64,000 nt of DNA from Neorhizobium vignae (GCF_000732195.1 NZ_JNNU01000006.1:310001-374000), one strand, 5' to 3'; positions 45,842 to 55,226 are shown, counted from the stretch's first letter. The notes: generated by a model not told the origin, from the letters alone. Numbers and translations: made by a program.

Positions 45842-46483
45842 GTGTCCATCATCCGCGATCATTCGGACATCCAGGCGGGGCTCGAGGCGCTGATTGCGCT
45901 CGACCCGCGGCTTGGGCCGATCGTCGAGGCCTCCGGCCCGGTGCCGCTCAGGCTGAACGAGCCGGGCTTTTCAGGCCTTGCCTCGATCGTCGTCTCGCAG
46001 ATGGTATCGAGGGCGAGCGCCGAGGCGATCTGGCGGAGGATAACGGCCGCCGGCCCGGTCACCGCCGATGGATACCGGGCGCTCGACCCCGCCGTCATCG
46101 CCACGTTCGGCCTCTCACGGGCCAAGGCGGCGACGCTTCTCCATTTGTCCACAGCAATTTCGGACGGGCATTTCGATCTCGCATCCGTCTCCGCGCTTGA
46201 AACGGCGGAGGCCATCCGGCAGATGACCGCTCTGCCCGGCATCGGCCCCTGGACGGCGGAAGTCTATCTGATGTTCTGCGGCGGACATGCCGATATCTTC
46301 CCGGCCGGCGACGTGGCCCTGCAGGCGGCGGTCGCCCATGCATTCGGGCTTGAAGCACGTCCTTCGTCCAGAAGTCTGGCGGCTGCAGCGGGCATCTGGA
46401 GCCCGTGGCGTTCCGTCGCGGCAAGGCTTTTCTGGGCTTATTACGCGGCAAAAATGCGTCGCGATGTCACACCTTTGACCTGA
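45842..46483 (+). CDS. DNA-3-methyladenine glycosylase (AlkA-like)
   Basis: This 213-residue HhH-GPD glycosylase has the helix-hairpin-helix ALPGIGPWTAEVYLMF followed by the catalytic Asp in PAGDVALQAA. It excises alkylated purines in base-excision repair. GTG at 45842 is chosen because GGAGG lies six bases upstream. A TTG at 45815 would extend it by nine unlikely residues. It is divergent from gluQRS, with 32 bases between the starts. Confidence 0.9.
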   Translation: MSIIRDHSDIQAGLEALIALDPRLGPIVEASGPVPLRLNEPGFSGLASIVVSQMVSRASAEAIWRRITAAGPVTADGYRALDPAVIATFGLSRAKAATLLHLSTAISDGHFDLASVSALETAEAIRQMTALPGIGPWTAEVYLMFCGGHADIFPAGDVALQAAVAHAFGLEARPSSRSLAAAAGIWSPWRSVAARLFWAYYAAKMRRDVTPLT

Positions 46484-46584
46484 AGCCGGTCCAGAGTATC
46501 CCACTGCATTTATTGGGCTTCACAATCCTGTAACAACGGACCTAATATAGAAAGTACAGATGCCGAATCGGGTAGGAGCGTCAC

Positions 46585-47142
46585 TTGACGATTGCAGTCT
46601 CCCCGCAGGCCCTGCCGGCGCTCGTCCTGAACGCTGACTACCGGCCGCTGAGTTATTATCCCTTGTCGCTTTGGTCCTGGCAGGACGCGATCAAGGCGGT
46701 TTTCCTCGACCGTGTGAACATCATCGCGGAATACGATCACTCGGTCTGCTCGCCGAGCTTCTCGATGAAGCTGCCGAGCGTCGTCAGCCTCAAGACCTAT
46801 GTCCAGCCGACCCGCAACCCGGCCTTCACCCGGTTCAACGTCTTCCTGCGCGACCGGTTCGAATGCCAGTATTGCGGCGAACACGATGATCTCACCTTCG
46901 ACCACGTCATCCCGCGCGCCCATGGCGGCGAGACGACGTGGGAAAATGTCGTGGCCGCCTGCTCGCCCTGCAACTTGCGGAAAGGCAGCAAGCTGCCGAA
47001 GCAGGCCGGCATGTTCCCGCACCAGAAGCCCTACCAGCCGACGGTGCAGGACCTGCACAATAACGGCCGGCTGTTTCCGCCGAACTATCTGCACGAAAGC
47101 TGGATGGACTATCTCTACTGGGATACGGAACTGCAGCCGTAA
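46585..47142 (+). CDS. HNH endonuclease family protein
   Basis: This 185-residue protein has a C-terminal HNH/McrA-like domain: CQYCGEHDDLTFDHVIPRAHGGETTWENVVAACSPCN carries two CxxC zinc pairs, DHV and the central Asn. The N-terminal LVLNADYRPLSYYPLSLWSWQDAIKAVF is the conserved start of this core bacterial HNH subfamily. Its cellular role is unknown and it is not near restriction genes. The start is TTG behind GTAGGAG. A strong terminator follows. Confidence 0.9.
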   Translation: MTIAVSPQALPALVLNADYRPLSYYPLSLWSWQDAIKAVFLDRVNIIAEYDHSVCSPSFSMKLPSVVSLKTYVQPTRNPAFTRFNVFLRDRFECQYCGEHDDLTFDHVIPRAHGGETTWENVVAACSPCNLRKGSKLPKQAGMFPHQKPYQPTVQDLHNNGRLFPPNYLHESWMDYLYWDTELQP

Positions 47143-47175
47143 GACGGAGCGGGTTGCACCGGTATTCGATAGGAC

Positions 47176-47200
47176 AAAGGCCGCCTCAGGCGGCCTTTTT
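47176..47200. terminator. Intrinsic terminator between HNH gene and dsbB
   Basis: AAAGGCCGCC and GGCGGCCTTT form a 10-bp stem with a TCA loop followed by further T residues on the + strand. The loop is the complement of the dsbB stop codon, so the same hairpin ends both convergent genes. Confidence 0.85.
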
Positions 47201-47701
47201 TGCGCCCACGAACGCGATGGCGGCAAGGATCACGCTTGCAATCACGTTCCAGCCGGCAAACGAGAGGCCAGCCACGCGAAGGGCAGCTTCCGTGCAGGAC
47301 GGGCCATGCACCGTGTTCAGGTCCGACAGCAGGCTGCCGGCATTGGTGGTGACGCCCGCGCCGCCGCCGCAGCTTGCCGGACCTTCCCAGAAGGCCCATT
47401 CGACGCCCGAGTGATAGACGCCCATGCCGGCGCCGACCAGCATCATCACTCCGATGACGACAAGCAGTGCACGGGTGACCCAGGCGGGCAGGCCGATCGC
47501 CGCGACGACGATCGCCAGGATGCCGACCGGGATGCCGTAATAATAAGGATTGCGCTGCAGGAGGCAGAGCGCGCAGGGGATGTAACCGCCGATATACTGG
47601 AAGGCGAGCGCCCCCCCGACGGTCGCCGCCATGCCGAGGGTAACGACGACGGCATAGCCGATGCCGGCGCGGGAACGGGGTGTGGAAGCTGTCAGCGCCA
47701 T
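47186..47701 (-). CDS. dsbB: Disulfide bond formation protein B
   Basis: This 171-residue membrane protein has four helices. The first periplasmic loop carries the redox pair in YIPCALCLLQR, and the second carries Cys in PASCGGGAG and GPSCTEA. DsbB reoxidises DsbA using quinone. AGGAG nine bases before the ATG at 47701 supports the start; longer in-frame readings to 47887 lack a family-like N-terminus. Its stop codon lies in the loop of the shared terminator. Confidence 0.93.
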   Translation of the reverse strand: MALTASTPRSRAGIGYAVVVTLGMAATVGGALAFQYIGGYIPCALCLLQRNPYYYGIPVGILAIVVAAIGLPAWVTRALLVVIGVMMLVGAGMGVYHSGVEWAFWEGPASCGGGAGVTTNAGSLLSDLNTVHGPSCTEAALRVAGLSFAGWNVIASVILAAIAFVGAKKAA

Positions 47702-47963
47702 GCGCCTCTCCTGATATGCATTTTTGACCGGCCGGGACGCCATGGCCTCACTTAGAGCAGATGGCCCCGCGCCGTAAGACAAATTATTTTGAATGGTCGC
47801 CCCGACAGCCGCGGGCCGGAAGCCATAAGACTCCCTTGCCTCGAGGAAAACAGAGTATCGCCATCGGATCATTTGTGCCCATCGCAAATTGGCGATTGAT
47901 GCGGGCTACATCCTGAGTTAAGAACCACCATCGGACGGAGGCGAGTCATCGCCTTTCAGGTTA

Positions 47964-48040
47964 GCACCCGTAGCTCAGCTGGATAGAGTGTTGGATTCCG
48001 ATTCCAAAGGTCACAGGTTCGAATCCTGTCGGGTGCGCCA
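47964..48040 (+). tRNA. tRNA-Arg (anticodon CCG)
   Basis: A 77-nt cloverleaf with encoded CCA: acceptor GCACCCG/CGGGTGC, anticodon stem TTGGA/TCCAA around TTCCGAT giving CCG for CGG codons, and T arm with GTTCGAATC. No copy of its 3' end is seen nearby, so there is no sign of an integration site. Confidence 0.95.
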
Positions 48041-48187
48041 TTTTTCTCAATGATTGATGCCAGCTTGTTCGCCATCCGAGTCGGGTTTCCCGGAAATTGT
48101 GGCTTTGAACGGCTTAATTTAAACGAGCCCGCGCACGCACTCGTTGCGCCGAAAAGACCGCAACCATATCAAAGCTTCCAGGAAATG

Positions 48188-48274
48188 TGGTGCCCCGTGC
48201 CGGAATCGAACCAGCACTCCTCTCGGAACCTGATTTTGAGTCAGGCGCGTCTACCAATTCCGCCAACGGGGCAC
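48188..48274 (-). tRNA. tRNA-Leu (anticodon CAA)
   Basis: The reverse complement gives an 87-nt class II tRNA with encoded CCA, a long variable arm, acceptor GTGCCCC/GGGGCAC, and anticodon stem CCTGA/TCAGG around CTCAAAA giving CAA for UUG codons. It is oriented opposite to the tRNA-Arg 147 bases away. Confidence 0.95.
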
Positions 48275-48517
48275 TCGGGTAGCGGTATGCGCTCTATCAC
48301 GGCGTCGCACCGGCATGCAAGGGTGAAGTGACGCTGCAATCCCGCCTGTTCCGTGCCTGCGCGGTTGTTCCGGATCAAGGCAGCGGGAGGTGGATTTTTC
48401 CCTTTCCTTAACGGCGTATCGCCGTAGTTTAGCATCTCCTGAAACATGTGTGTCGTCTGGATATTCGGTTCTCGGAGGTCCGGCAATGGTGCCGGGTTTC
48501 GGAAGGAGAAGATTATC

Positions 48518-49174
48518 ATGCGGAAATCATTGCGTGTGCTGTTGCTGTCCGGATGCATCGCCCTGCCTTTTGCCGGGCAGACCTTTGCGCAGGGCCTGTC
48601 GGTCGGCGGCGAGAATGGCGTCAGTGCCGATGTGAATACGAGCGACGGGATCGGTGCCGATGTCTCTGTCGGCGGAACCGGCGGCGTCAGCGCCGATGTC
48701 GGTATCGGCGGCAGCAGGGGCGTGGCGGATGCGGATGTGACGGCGGGCGGGCGTGATGGTTTGAATGCCGATGCGAATGTCGGCGGAGGGGGTGGGCTCG
48801 ATGGGGATGCGGCCGTTTCTCTCGGGGGCAGAAATGGCGTCAATGCCGGCCTCGCGCTCGGCACCGGCGATGGCGTGGATGCCCGGACGACCGCATCGAT
48901 CGGTGGCGGCGGCAGTGCTCCTGGTGCGGCTTCCGGCCCCGGTCTGCTTGGCCTCGGGGGCACGGGGATCGGCGCTGCCGGATTGGGCGGTACCGGCGCC
49001 GCGGGCGCTCCGGGGGCGGCCGGGCTCACCGGCCCGCAACTCCAGGCCTTCCAGGCGATGTCCGAAACCGAGCAGCGCCGCCTGCTCACCCGCTGCGCAG
49101 ACATCACCTCTGGCGGCGGCGATGCGGCATTGGAATCGCTCTGCCGCATGCTGCGGATGAGCGCCTCGCGTTGA
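48518..49174 (+). CDS. Secreted glycine-rich repeat protein (hypothetical)
   Basis: This 218-residue protein has a signal peptide (about 1-24, ending QTFAQG) and a central region of roughly eight degenerate repeats of 13-16 residues. The repeat pattern is Gly-Gly-x-x-Gly-(Val/Leu)-x-Ala-Asp-x, with alternating Val/Ala and many Asp/Asn (about 27-130). A Gly/Ala-rich collagen-like stretch follows. The C-terminus is compact with two Cys (RCADIT and SLCRML). The repeat suggests a beta-roll or Ca-binding surface protein, but this is inference. GGAAGGAGAAG precedes the ATG. Confidence 0.75.
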   Translation: MRKSLRVLLLSGCIALPFAGQTFAQGLSVGGENGVSADVNTSDGIGADVSVGGTGGVSADVGIGGSRGVADADVTAGGRDGLNADANVGGGGGLDGDAAVSLGGRNGVNAGLALGTGDGVDARTTASIGGGGSAPGAASGPGLLGLGGTGIGAAGLGGTGAAGAPGAAGLTGPQLQAFQAMSETEQRRLLTRCADITSGGGDAALESLCRMLRMSASR

Positions 49175-49188
49175 TCTGCCTGGTATTC

Positions 49189-49221
49189 GAAACCCATCCC
49201 CATTCGCAGGGGATGGGTTTC
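49189..49221 (+). terminator. Stem-loop terminator after glycine-rich gene
   Basis: GAAACCCATCCCC and GGGGATGGGTTTC make a perfect 13-bp stem around a 7-base loop, 15 bases after the stop codon. Only a short T-run is inside the 3' arm, so termination is likely but not certain. Confidence 0.65.
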
Positions 49222-49306
49222 TCCATATCAGGTCCCCTCCGATGTCCCCCTTGTATTTTCGGCATCCCGGATGTTAGCTGGTGCAGCAAAAATAGAAGCG
49301 CTGCCC

Positions 49307-50941
49307 ATGAAACTGCCTGCCCGTACCTCCTATGAAGACCTTTTCGGCGATTTCGCCTGGGAGATCCCAGAGCGATTCAACATGGGAGAGGTGGTCAGCG
49401 ATGCCTGGGCGAAAGAATTTCCGGAGCGCATCTGTCTCCAGCATTTCAGCCCGGATGGCGACCATCGGGCGCTGACCTATGGCGCGCTGTCTACGCGGTC
49501 CGCCTCGCTGGCCAATGCCTTCGCCGCCCTCGGGCTGAAGCCCGGCGATCGGGTGGCTTTGCTGCTGCCGCAGAGTTTCGAGACGGTGATCGCGCATGTG
49601 GCGATCTACAAGATGGGCGGCATCGCCCTGCCGCTGGCGCTTCTCTTCGGGGCCGAGGCGCTCGAATACCGGCTGAAGGCATCCGGTGCGACGGCGATCG
49701 TCACCAATCCCTTCGGTCTGTCGCGGCTTGCGGATCTGCGCGAAAAGCTGCCGGAGTTGCGGCATGTCATCGTCACGGGCGAGGCGCCGGCCGGCGAGGG
49801 CCTTTTGGGGCTCGATGCGCTGATTGCAGCCCATCCGCCGCTGTTCGAGGTCGTCGATAGCCGTCCGGACGATCCGGCGCTGATGATCTTTACCTCCGGG
49901 ACGACCGGCCCGCCGAAGGCGGCGTTGCACGGCCATCGGGTGCTGGCGGGGCATATTCCGGGTTTTCAGCTGGCGCATGAATTCGCGCCGCAGGAAGGCG
50001 ACCGGATCTGGACGCCGTCCGACTGGGCGTGGGCGGGCGGCCTGCTCAACGTGCTGCTGCCGGCGCTGATGCTGGGCATTCCGGTCGTCTCCTCGCCGGC
50101 CCAGAAATTCGATGCGGACATAGCCTTCCGCATCATGAGCGAGATGGACGTGCGCAATGCCTTCATTCCGCCGACGGCGCTCCGGCTGCTGAAATCGGTC
50201 GAAAAGCCGCTCGAAAAATACGATCTCAGGCTGCGGACGATCGCCTCGGCCGGCGAGGCGCTCGGCCGCGAGACCTATGACTGGGCAAAGGCGGCGCTGG
50301 GGTTGACGGTCAACGAATTCTACGGCCAGACCGAATGCAATTTCGTGCTGTCCTCGGCCGCCAATCTCGGCGTGTCGCGCGGCGGGGCGATCGGGCGGGC
50401 GGTGCCTGGTCATCATGTGGCGGTGGTCGACGGCAAGGGTATCGAGCTTCCGGCCGGCAAGATGGGGCAGATCGCCATCCGCCGTCCGGATCCGGTGATG
50501 TTCCTCGGTTACTGGAACGATGTGGCCGCGACGGAAGCCAAATTCGTCGGTGACTGGCTGATCACGGGCGATCTCGGCCGCAAGGACCGCGACGGTTATG
50601 TGGAGTTCATCGGACGGGATGACGACGTTATCACCTCGTCCGGCTACCGTATCGGGCCGAGCGAGATCGAGGACTGCCTGACCGGCCATCCGGCGGTGCG
50701 GCTGGCGGCCGTGGTCGGCAAGCCGGACCCGATCCGCACCGAGATCGTCAAGGCCTATATCGCGCTGGCACCGGGCTATCTTCCCAGCGATGCGTTGGCT
50801 GCGGAAGTCAGCGACTGGGTGAAGACGCGGCTGTCGATGCACGAATATCCGCGCGAGGTGGCCTTCGTCGACGACATCCCGCTGACGACCAGCGGCAAGG
50901 TCATCCGCCGGCTGCTGCGGGACAAGGCGGCCGCCGAGTGA
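49307..50941 (+). CDS. AMP-dependent acyl-CoA synthetase
   Basis: This 544-residue adenylate-forming enzyme has the P-loop-like motif MIFTSGTTGPPKAALHGHR, the adenine-binding VNEFYGQTECN, GRAVPGHHVAVVD, DWLITGDLGRKDRDGYVEFIGRDDDVITSSGYRIGPSEIE (hinge), and the late catalytic Lys in TSGKVIRRLLR. The architecture is that of medium-chain or acetyl-type ligases; chain length is not predictable. ATG at 49307 (MKLPARTSYEDLF) is preferred to ATG 49271. It converges on the GNAT gene. Confidence 0.9.
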   Translation: MKLPARTSYEDLFGDFAWEIPERFNMGEVVSDAWAKEFPERICLQHFSPDGDHRALTYGALSTRSASLANAFAALGLKPGDRVALLLPQSFETVIAHVAIYKMGGIALPLALLFGAEALEYRLKASGATAIVTNPFGLSRLADLREKLPELRHVIVTGEAPAGEGLLGLDALIAAHPPLFEVVDSRPDDPALMIFTSGTTGPPKAALHGHRVLAGHIPGFQLAHEFAPQEGDRIWTPSDWAWAGGLLNVLLPALMLGIPVVSSPAQKFDADIAFRIMSEMDVRNAFIPPTALRLLKSVEKPLEKYDLRLRTIASAGEALGRETYDWAKAALGLTVNEFYGQTECNFVLSSAANLGVSRGGAIGRAVPGHHVAVVDGKGIELPAGKMGQIAIRRPDPVMFLGYWNDVAATEAKFVGDWLITGDLGRKDRDGYVEFIGRDDDVITSSGYRIGPSEIEDCLTGHPAVRLAAVVGKPDPIRTEIVKAYIALAPGYLPSDALAAEVSDWVKTRLSMHEYPREVAFVDDIPLTTSGKVIRRLLRDKAAAE

Positions 50942-50955
50942 TCATTCAGGAGTGA

Positions 50956-52233
50956 TTATTCCGAACGGCCGGCGAGCGACATGATCTTTTCCCGGAGCAT
51001 GCGGGCCATGTTGCGGGTGTTGCGGTAAAGGTGAAGCTGGGCTGCCACCTGGCGCACGTCGCGGTCGCCGTTCTGGCGCAGGCCGATCACCAGCGTGCCC
51101 ATTTCCTCGCGCTCCTCCCAGAAACGGCTCATGATCGGGTGATCGGGAACCGCGCAGCTGTCGGTGCGCATGATGTTGGCGTCTTCGAGATGCCACTCGG
51201 TCAGTTTCACCATCAAGAGCTTGCCGGGCGAGAACTGGGAAAAACTCTCGTCGTAGGCGGTCTTCCACGTATAGGCCTCGCCGGCCATGATGAAGACGAT
51301 GAGCGAGGCGATCGCACGGCCGTCGAAATCGATGGTGTGAATGCGGACCGCGTCGACTTCCGCCAGGTTGGTGATCGCCTCGCGGGCGAAGGCGGCGCGG
51401 TAGCGGTCGTTGATCAGGGCCGAGCGTTTGCGGCCCTTCCAGCCCTGGGCTTCGAGTGCGAGGAATTCCTCCATCCGCAGGCGGATTTCTTCCGGCTGGC
51501 GGGCAACCGAATAGCTAAGCGCGCCCTTGTTGCCGAGCTTGCGCCAGATGCGGCGCATTTCGCGGTAGTGGTGCGACGAGATCGCGTGCTTGAGATAGGT
51601 CTCGCCGTCGAGCAGGCTTTCGAGCATCGGCCGCAGATAGGGATCGGTGACGGTGACCGGCAGGTTGCGTCCGATCGCCACCGCCTTGGCGAGCTGCGCG
51701 AACGGGCCGGAGAGCCTGACGTCCGGCATGACCAGCACTGAGGGGAGGCGGGCTTCGCGCATGCTGAGCGCATCGAAAAGGTTGTCGATCGTCTCGGCCG
51801 AATCTTCCGCGTCGACGAGCGGCGTGCCGATCGGCCCAAATGGATTGGCCCAGGCGCGGATGATCGAGGCGCCGACGGAAAAGCCCGGCTTTTCGACCGT
51901 GAACGGCATCAGCAGCCGCATGCGGCTGCGCGTGCCGGTTTCGTCGCGGATCAGCGCCAGGCGGACCTGCTTGTCCTCGACCCGCGGCATGGCGGGGGCG
52001 AGCAGCCGGGCCGAAAAGAAGATGTTCGGCTCCAGCGCACGGTTGGAGAGGAATTCGAGTTCTTCCTGCAGGTCGTAACCGAAGGCTGCGGGATAAAGGC
52101 AGAGCTCGCGGCCCGGCCGGCCGACCTGGAGATGGGTGTCGGCGTCCGGCCGCTCGGCGCGGAGCGTCTGGAGCATGCTCATCCGGCCGCCGCCATTGCC
52201 CTCGAATTCGCTGCTGAATGGAGGTAACGCCAT
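50956..52233 (-). CDS. GNAT-like acyltransferase of the CelD/BcsL type
   Basis: This 425-residue protein resembles the two-domain N-acyltransferase-like family linked to polysaccharide modification. It has FEFxSNRALEPN-type residues early (ELEFLSNRALEPNIFF), a middle RRIWRKLGNKG helix, then EEFLALEAQGWKGRKRSAL, and the C-terminal GNAT half with GEAYTWKTAYDESFSQFSPGKLLM. The next gene upstream on the same strand is a lipid-linked oligosaccharide flippase, ending two bases before this start. Modification of an exported glycan is inferred. Confidence 0.8.
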   Translation of the reverse strand: MALPPFSSEFEGNGGGRMSMLQTLRAERPDADTHLQVGRPGRELCLYPAAFGYDLQEELEFLSNRALEPNIFFSARLLAPAMPRVEDKQVRLALIRDETGTRSRMRLLMPFTVEKPGFSVGASIIRAWANPFGPIGTPLVDAEDSAETIDNLFDALSMREARLPSVLVMPDVRLSGPFAQLAKAVAIGRNLPVTVTDPYLRPMLESLLDGETYLKHAISSHHYREMRRIWRKLGNKGALSYSVARQPEEIRLRMEEFLALEAQGWKGRKRSALINDRYRAAFAREAITNLAEVDAVRIHTIDFDGRAIASLIVFIMAGEAYTWKTAYDESFSQFSPGKLLMVKLTEWHLEDANIMRTDSCAVPDHPIMSRFWEEREEMGTLVIGLRQNGDRDVRQVAAQLHLYRNTRNMARMLREKIMSLAGRSE

Positions 52234-52235
52234 GG

Positions 52236-53648
52236 TCAGGAAGCCTTTGAAGGAGCAGAGGGCGTCGGATCGGCAAAGGCGAAGAGCACGATGCCGAGCG
52301 TGCGGCGGACTGCGATATGCAGCAGGATCGCCTCGATCATCATCGCCGCCGCCGTCGCCATCGCGGCCCCGGTCAGGCCGAAGCGGGGGATCAGCGCGAT
52401 GTTAAGAGCGATGCTCGCCAACAGCGTGACAGCGTAGAGCAGGACGCAGAGCTTCTGGCGACCGGCCATGCTGAGCAGCACCTCGCCGGGGCCGACCATG
52501 GATTTGGCGAGGATGCCGCAGAACAGGATCGCCATCAGCCAGTAACCGGCCGTAAACGCGCTGCCGAACAGCGACAAGAGCAGTTCGCCGGCTGCAAGCG
52601 CCATGAGCCCGACGGCAAGCGACGGCCAAAAACTCCAGCGCGCGGTCTGTCCGGCAAAGGCGGCCAGCGCCGGCATGTCGTCCTCCGCCATGATGGCGGA
52701 GAAGCGGGGGCCGGCGGCTGCCTTGATCGAGAAGTAGACGAACTGCACCAGCACGATCGTCTTTGCGGCGGCATAATAGATGCCAACCTGGTCCGGCGGC
52801 AGGTAGAGGCCGACGACGACGACGTCGGCGTTGGTCAGCAGGAAGCCGATGCCGTCGACGAGGAAGAGCGGCAGGGAATAACGGAACCAGGCGCCGATCT
52901 CGAACTGCATCGGGCCCGGACCGTAGAGCCGGCGCAGGCGCAGCGTCAGGCGCAGCAGCTGCAGGAGCGTCGTGACATAGGTCGCGGCAAGGGCTGCCTG
53001 CATGGCGGTAACAGCCGTGTGAGCAGCGCCGAACCAGAGTGCCATCAGCATGAACGCGAGGATCAGGGTCGGGCGGATCAGGTAGGTCGGGCTGAGCGCC
53101 GTCACCGTCCAGCCGTTCGAACGCGCGGTGCCGTCGAGCACGTCACCGAGCGCGATCATCGGTATGGTGAAGAAGGCCAGTGACACTGGCACGAGGTAAT
53201 AGGCCTCGACCGTGTGGCCGTAGACATGCAGGAACAGGAAGCCGAGCCCGGCCACCGTGCTTGCCGAGATGAGCGCCACCAGGCGGACGGCGAGATTGAG
53301 CCCGCGCACCGTCGCCATCTCGTCGCGCGCCTTGTGCTGGTGCAGGAAGCGGATGACGGAAGTGTGGAAACCGAGGCAGGAGAGATTGCCGGCCAGCACG
53401 ACCAGAACCCAGACGAATGCGAATATGCCGTATTCGAATTCGCCCATCAGGCGGGCGAGCACGATCTGCGACACGAAGGCGATGGCCGCACTTGCAACAC
53501 GGATCACGAAGGCGGTCAGCGCGCGACGCTGGGCGCGGGCTGTCTCGTCGTCGTCGGTAAGGATCGATTGGAGCTTGCGGGTCAGCGGTGCCAGCCGGGT
53601 CCTAAGACCAGGCGGAAGCAATCTTTCCGCTGTTTCGATAACCGCCAT
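52236..53648 (-). CDS. Polysaccharide biosynthesis flippase (Wzx/MATE-like)
   Basis: This 470-residue protein has about twelve to fourteen membrane helices in the polysaccharide-biosynthesis (MOP) fold: RRALTAFVIRVASAAIAFVSQIVLARLMGEFEYGIFAF is the characteristic N-terminal segment. Such proteins flip lipid-linked oligosaccharides across the inner membrane. ATG at 53648 is preferred because the upstream extension overlaps the promoter of this unit. It is followed after two bases by the GNAT-like gene. Confidence 0.87.
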   Translation of the reverse strand: MAVIETAERLLPPGLRTRLAPLTRKLQSILTDDDETARAQRRALTAFVIRVASAAIAFVSQIVLARLMGEFEYGIFAFVWVLVVLAGNLSCLGFHTSVIRFLHQHKARDEMATVRGLNLAVRLVALISASTVAGLGFLFLHVYGHTVEAYYLVPVSLAFFTIPMIALGDVLDGTARSNGWTVTALSPTYLIRPTLILAFMLMALWFGAAHTAVTAMQAALAATYVTTLLQLLRLTLRLRRLYGPGPMQFEIGAWFRYSLPLFLVDGIGFLLTNADVVVVGLYLPPDQVGIYYAAAKTIVLVQFVYFSIKAAAGPRFSAIMAEDDMPALAAFAGQTARWSFWPSLAVGLMALAAGELLLSLFGSAFTAGYWLMAILFCGILAKSMVGPGEVLLSMAGRQKLCVLLYAVTLLASIALNIALIPRFGLTGAAMATAAAMMIEAILLHIAVRRTLGIVLFAFADPTPSAPSKAS

Positions 53649-53758
53649 GATGGGCACGCAATACTCTAACGGAGACGGGAACAATGGGCAAAAGTGTTGC
53701 CACAGCAGGGTTAAGAAAGGGTTCGCCCGGGCGTCGATGGCATGACGAAACGTGACCT

Positions 53759-55222
53759 TCAAGGCTCCCTGGACGAACCGGCCAAACGCTTGCGGACTGC
53801 CGGAACAACCTGGTGAAGGGCGGCAATCGCGAGTGCGACGGCAATCATCCCCCCGGCAATCGCAAAGGTGAACGACATGCCGGCGGCCACGGCTTCGGGA
53901 GGTGCCGTCGCGACATCGCTCGTTCCCGAGGCCCCTGCGAACACCGCGCCCATCAGCGAGGCGCCGGTGATGAGGCCGAGATTGCGCGACAGATTGAGCA
54001 GGCCGGAAACGACGCCGCGCTGCTGCGCACCGGCGTCCGCCATGATCGCGGTGTTGTTGGCCGCCTGGAACAGTTGATAGCCGGGCGTCAGCACCGCGAT
54101 GGCGGCGACGTAACCGCCAATGCCGAACGTTCCGGGCAGCAGGGCGAGGGCAAGCGAGCCGGCCACCATTCCGACGAGACCGATGACGACCGCCGTCGCC
54201 GGGCCCAGGCGGTCGACGAGCCGGCCGGCCGGCACGCCGCTGAATGTGGAAACAATCGGACCGATCGACATGACGAGCCCGACGAAAGCCGCGTCGAGAC
54301 CGAGCGAACGCGAAAGGTAGAACGGCCCGACCACCAGCGTCGACATCATCACCGCCGAGACAAGCGCGCTGGTTATCAATCCCGTGCTCAAGGCCGGATT
54401 GCGCAACATCGACAGTCGGATCAGGGGCGACGTCGCTCTCGCTTCGACAAGAACGAACAGGCCGGCTCCGACGGCAGCCAGCAGCAGCAGCAGGGCGCCG
54501 TTGACCGGACCAGGGCTGCCGCGGCCGATCGTCATGGCGAGCGCGTAGGCTGCAAGCACCAGGGCAAGCAGCAGCGTGCCCGAGACGTCGAAGCCCGGTC
54601 TTTGGTCCGGTCCTTCGCGGCGAAGATCGGCAGGCAGGCAGCGAAAGGCAAGGAGGAGCGCCAGCAGGCCCAGCGGCACGTTGATCAGGAAGATCGTCCG
54701 CCAGCCGGCGCCGGCGATCAGGAGGCCGCCCAGGGAAGGGCCGAGCGCGGTGCCGATTGCCGACATGGTTCCGAGCAATCCCATGGCCGCGCCGGTGCGT
54801 GTCTTTGGAAATATGTCAGCGACAAAAGCCATGGTGAGCGCCATCATGGCGGCGGCTCCGAGACCTTGTGCAGCCCTGGCGGCGATCAGGATACCCAGCG
54901 TCGGAGCAATCCCACAGGCGATCGAGGCCACCGTGAAAAGGGCAATCCCGGCGATCAGGAGCCGCCGACGTCCCGCAATGTCGCCAAGCCGCCCGACGCT
55001 GACGATCAGGGTGGTGATTGCGAGAAGATAGGCAAGGACCACCCATTGGACCTGCTGGAAGGAGGCGTCGAATGCCTGTGCCAATGTCGGCAGGCCGACA
55101 TTGGCGACGCTGGTGCCGAGCGAAGAGAGCAACATCGAGAGCGAAAGAGCGGCGAGCGCCCCACGAAAGGCACTCGATCGTTCTGCTGGTTGCGGAAGCG
55201 GATCATGGGCGGGAGAGGTCAT
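53759..55222 (-). CDS. MFS drug/metabolite efflux transporter (DHA2-like, 14-helix)
   Basis: This 487-residue transporter has 14 predicted helices and the MFS motif A-like VGRLGDIAGRRRLL. Motif C-like RTGAAMGLLGTMSAIGTALGPSLGGLLI resembles the drug:proton antiporter group 2. It probably exports a drug or metabolite using protons. GGAGG before the ATG overlaps the end of the DUF2798 gene 4 bases upstream. A divergent LysR gene is the likely regulator. Confidence 0.92.
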   Translation of the reverse strand: MTSPAHDPLPQPAERSSAFRGALAALSLSMLLSSLGTSVANVGLPTLAQAFDASFQQVQWVVLAYLLAITTLIVSVGRLGDIAGRRRLLIAGIALFTVASIACGIAPTLGILIAARAAQGLGAAAMMALTMAFVADIFPKTRTGAAMGLLGTMSAIGTALGPSLGGLLIAGAGWRTIFLINVPLGLLALLLAFRCLPADLRREGPDQRPGFDVSGTLLLALVLAAYALAMTIGRGSPGPVNGALLLLLAAVGAGLFVLVEARATSPLIRLSMLRNPALSTGLITSALVSAVMMSTLVVGPFYLSRSLGLDAAFVGLVMSIGPIVSTFSGVPAGRLVDRLGPATAVVIGLVGMVAGSLALALLPGTFGIGGYVAAIAVLTPGYQLFQAANNTAIMADAGAQQRGVVSGLLNLSRNLGLITGASLMGAVFAGASGTSDVATAPPEAVAAGMSFTFAIAGGMIAVALAIAALHQVVPAVRKRLAGSSREP

Positions 55223-55226
55223 CGTT

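Noticed and set aside
47702..47963. 262-base gap between dsbB and tRNA-Arg as a possible gene
   Set aside because: No ORF with a ribosome binding site and no clear promoter aligned with the tRNA; apparently plain intergenic DNA.
47964..48274. tRNA genes as integration sites of a genomic island
   Set aside because: No duplicated tRNA 3' end, integrase or mobile gene is nearby, and flanking genes are core.
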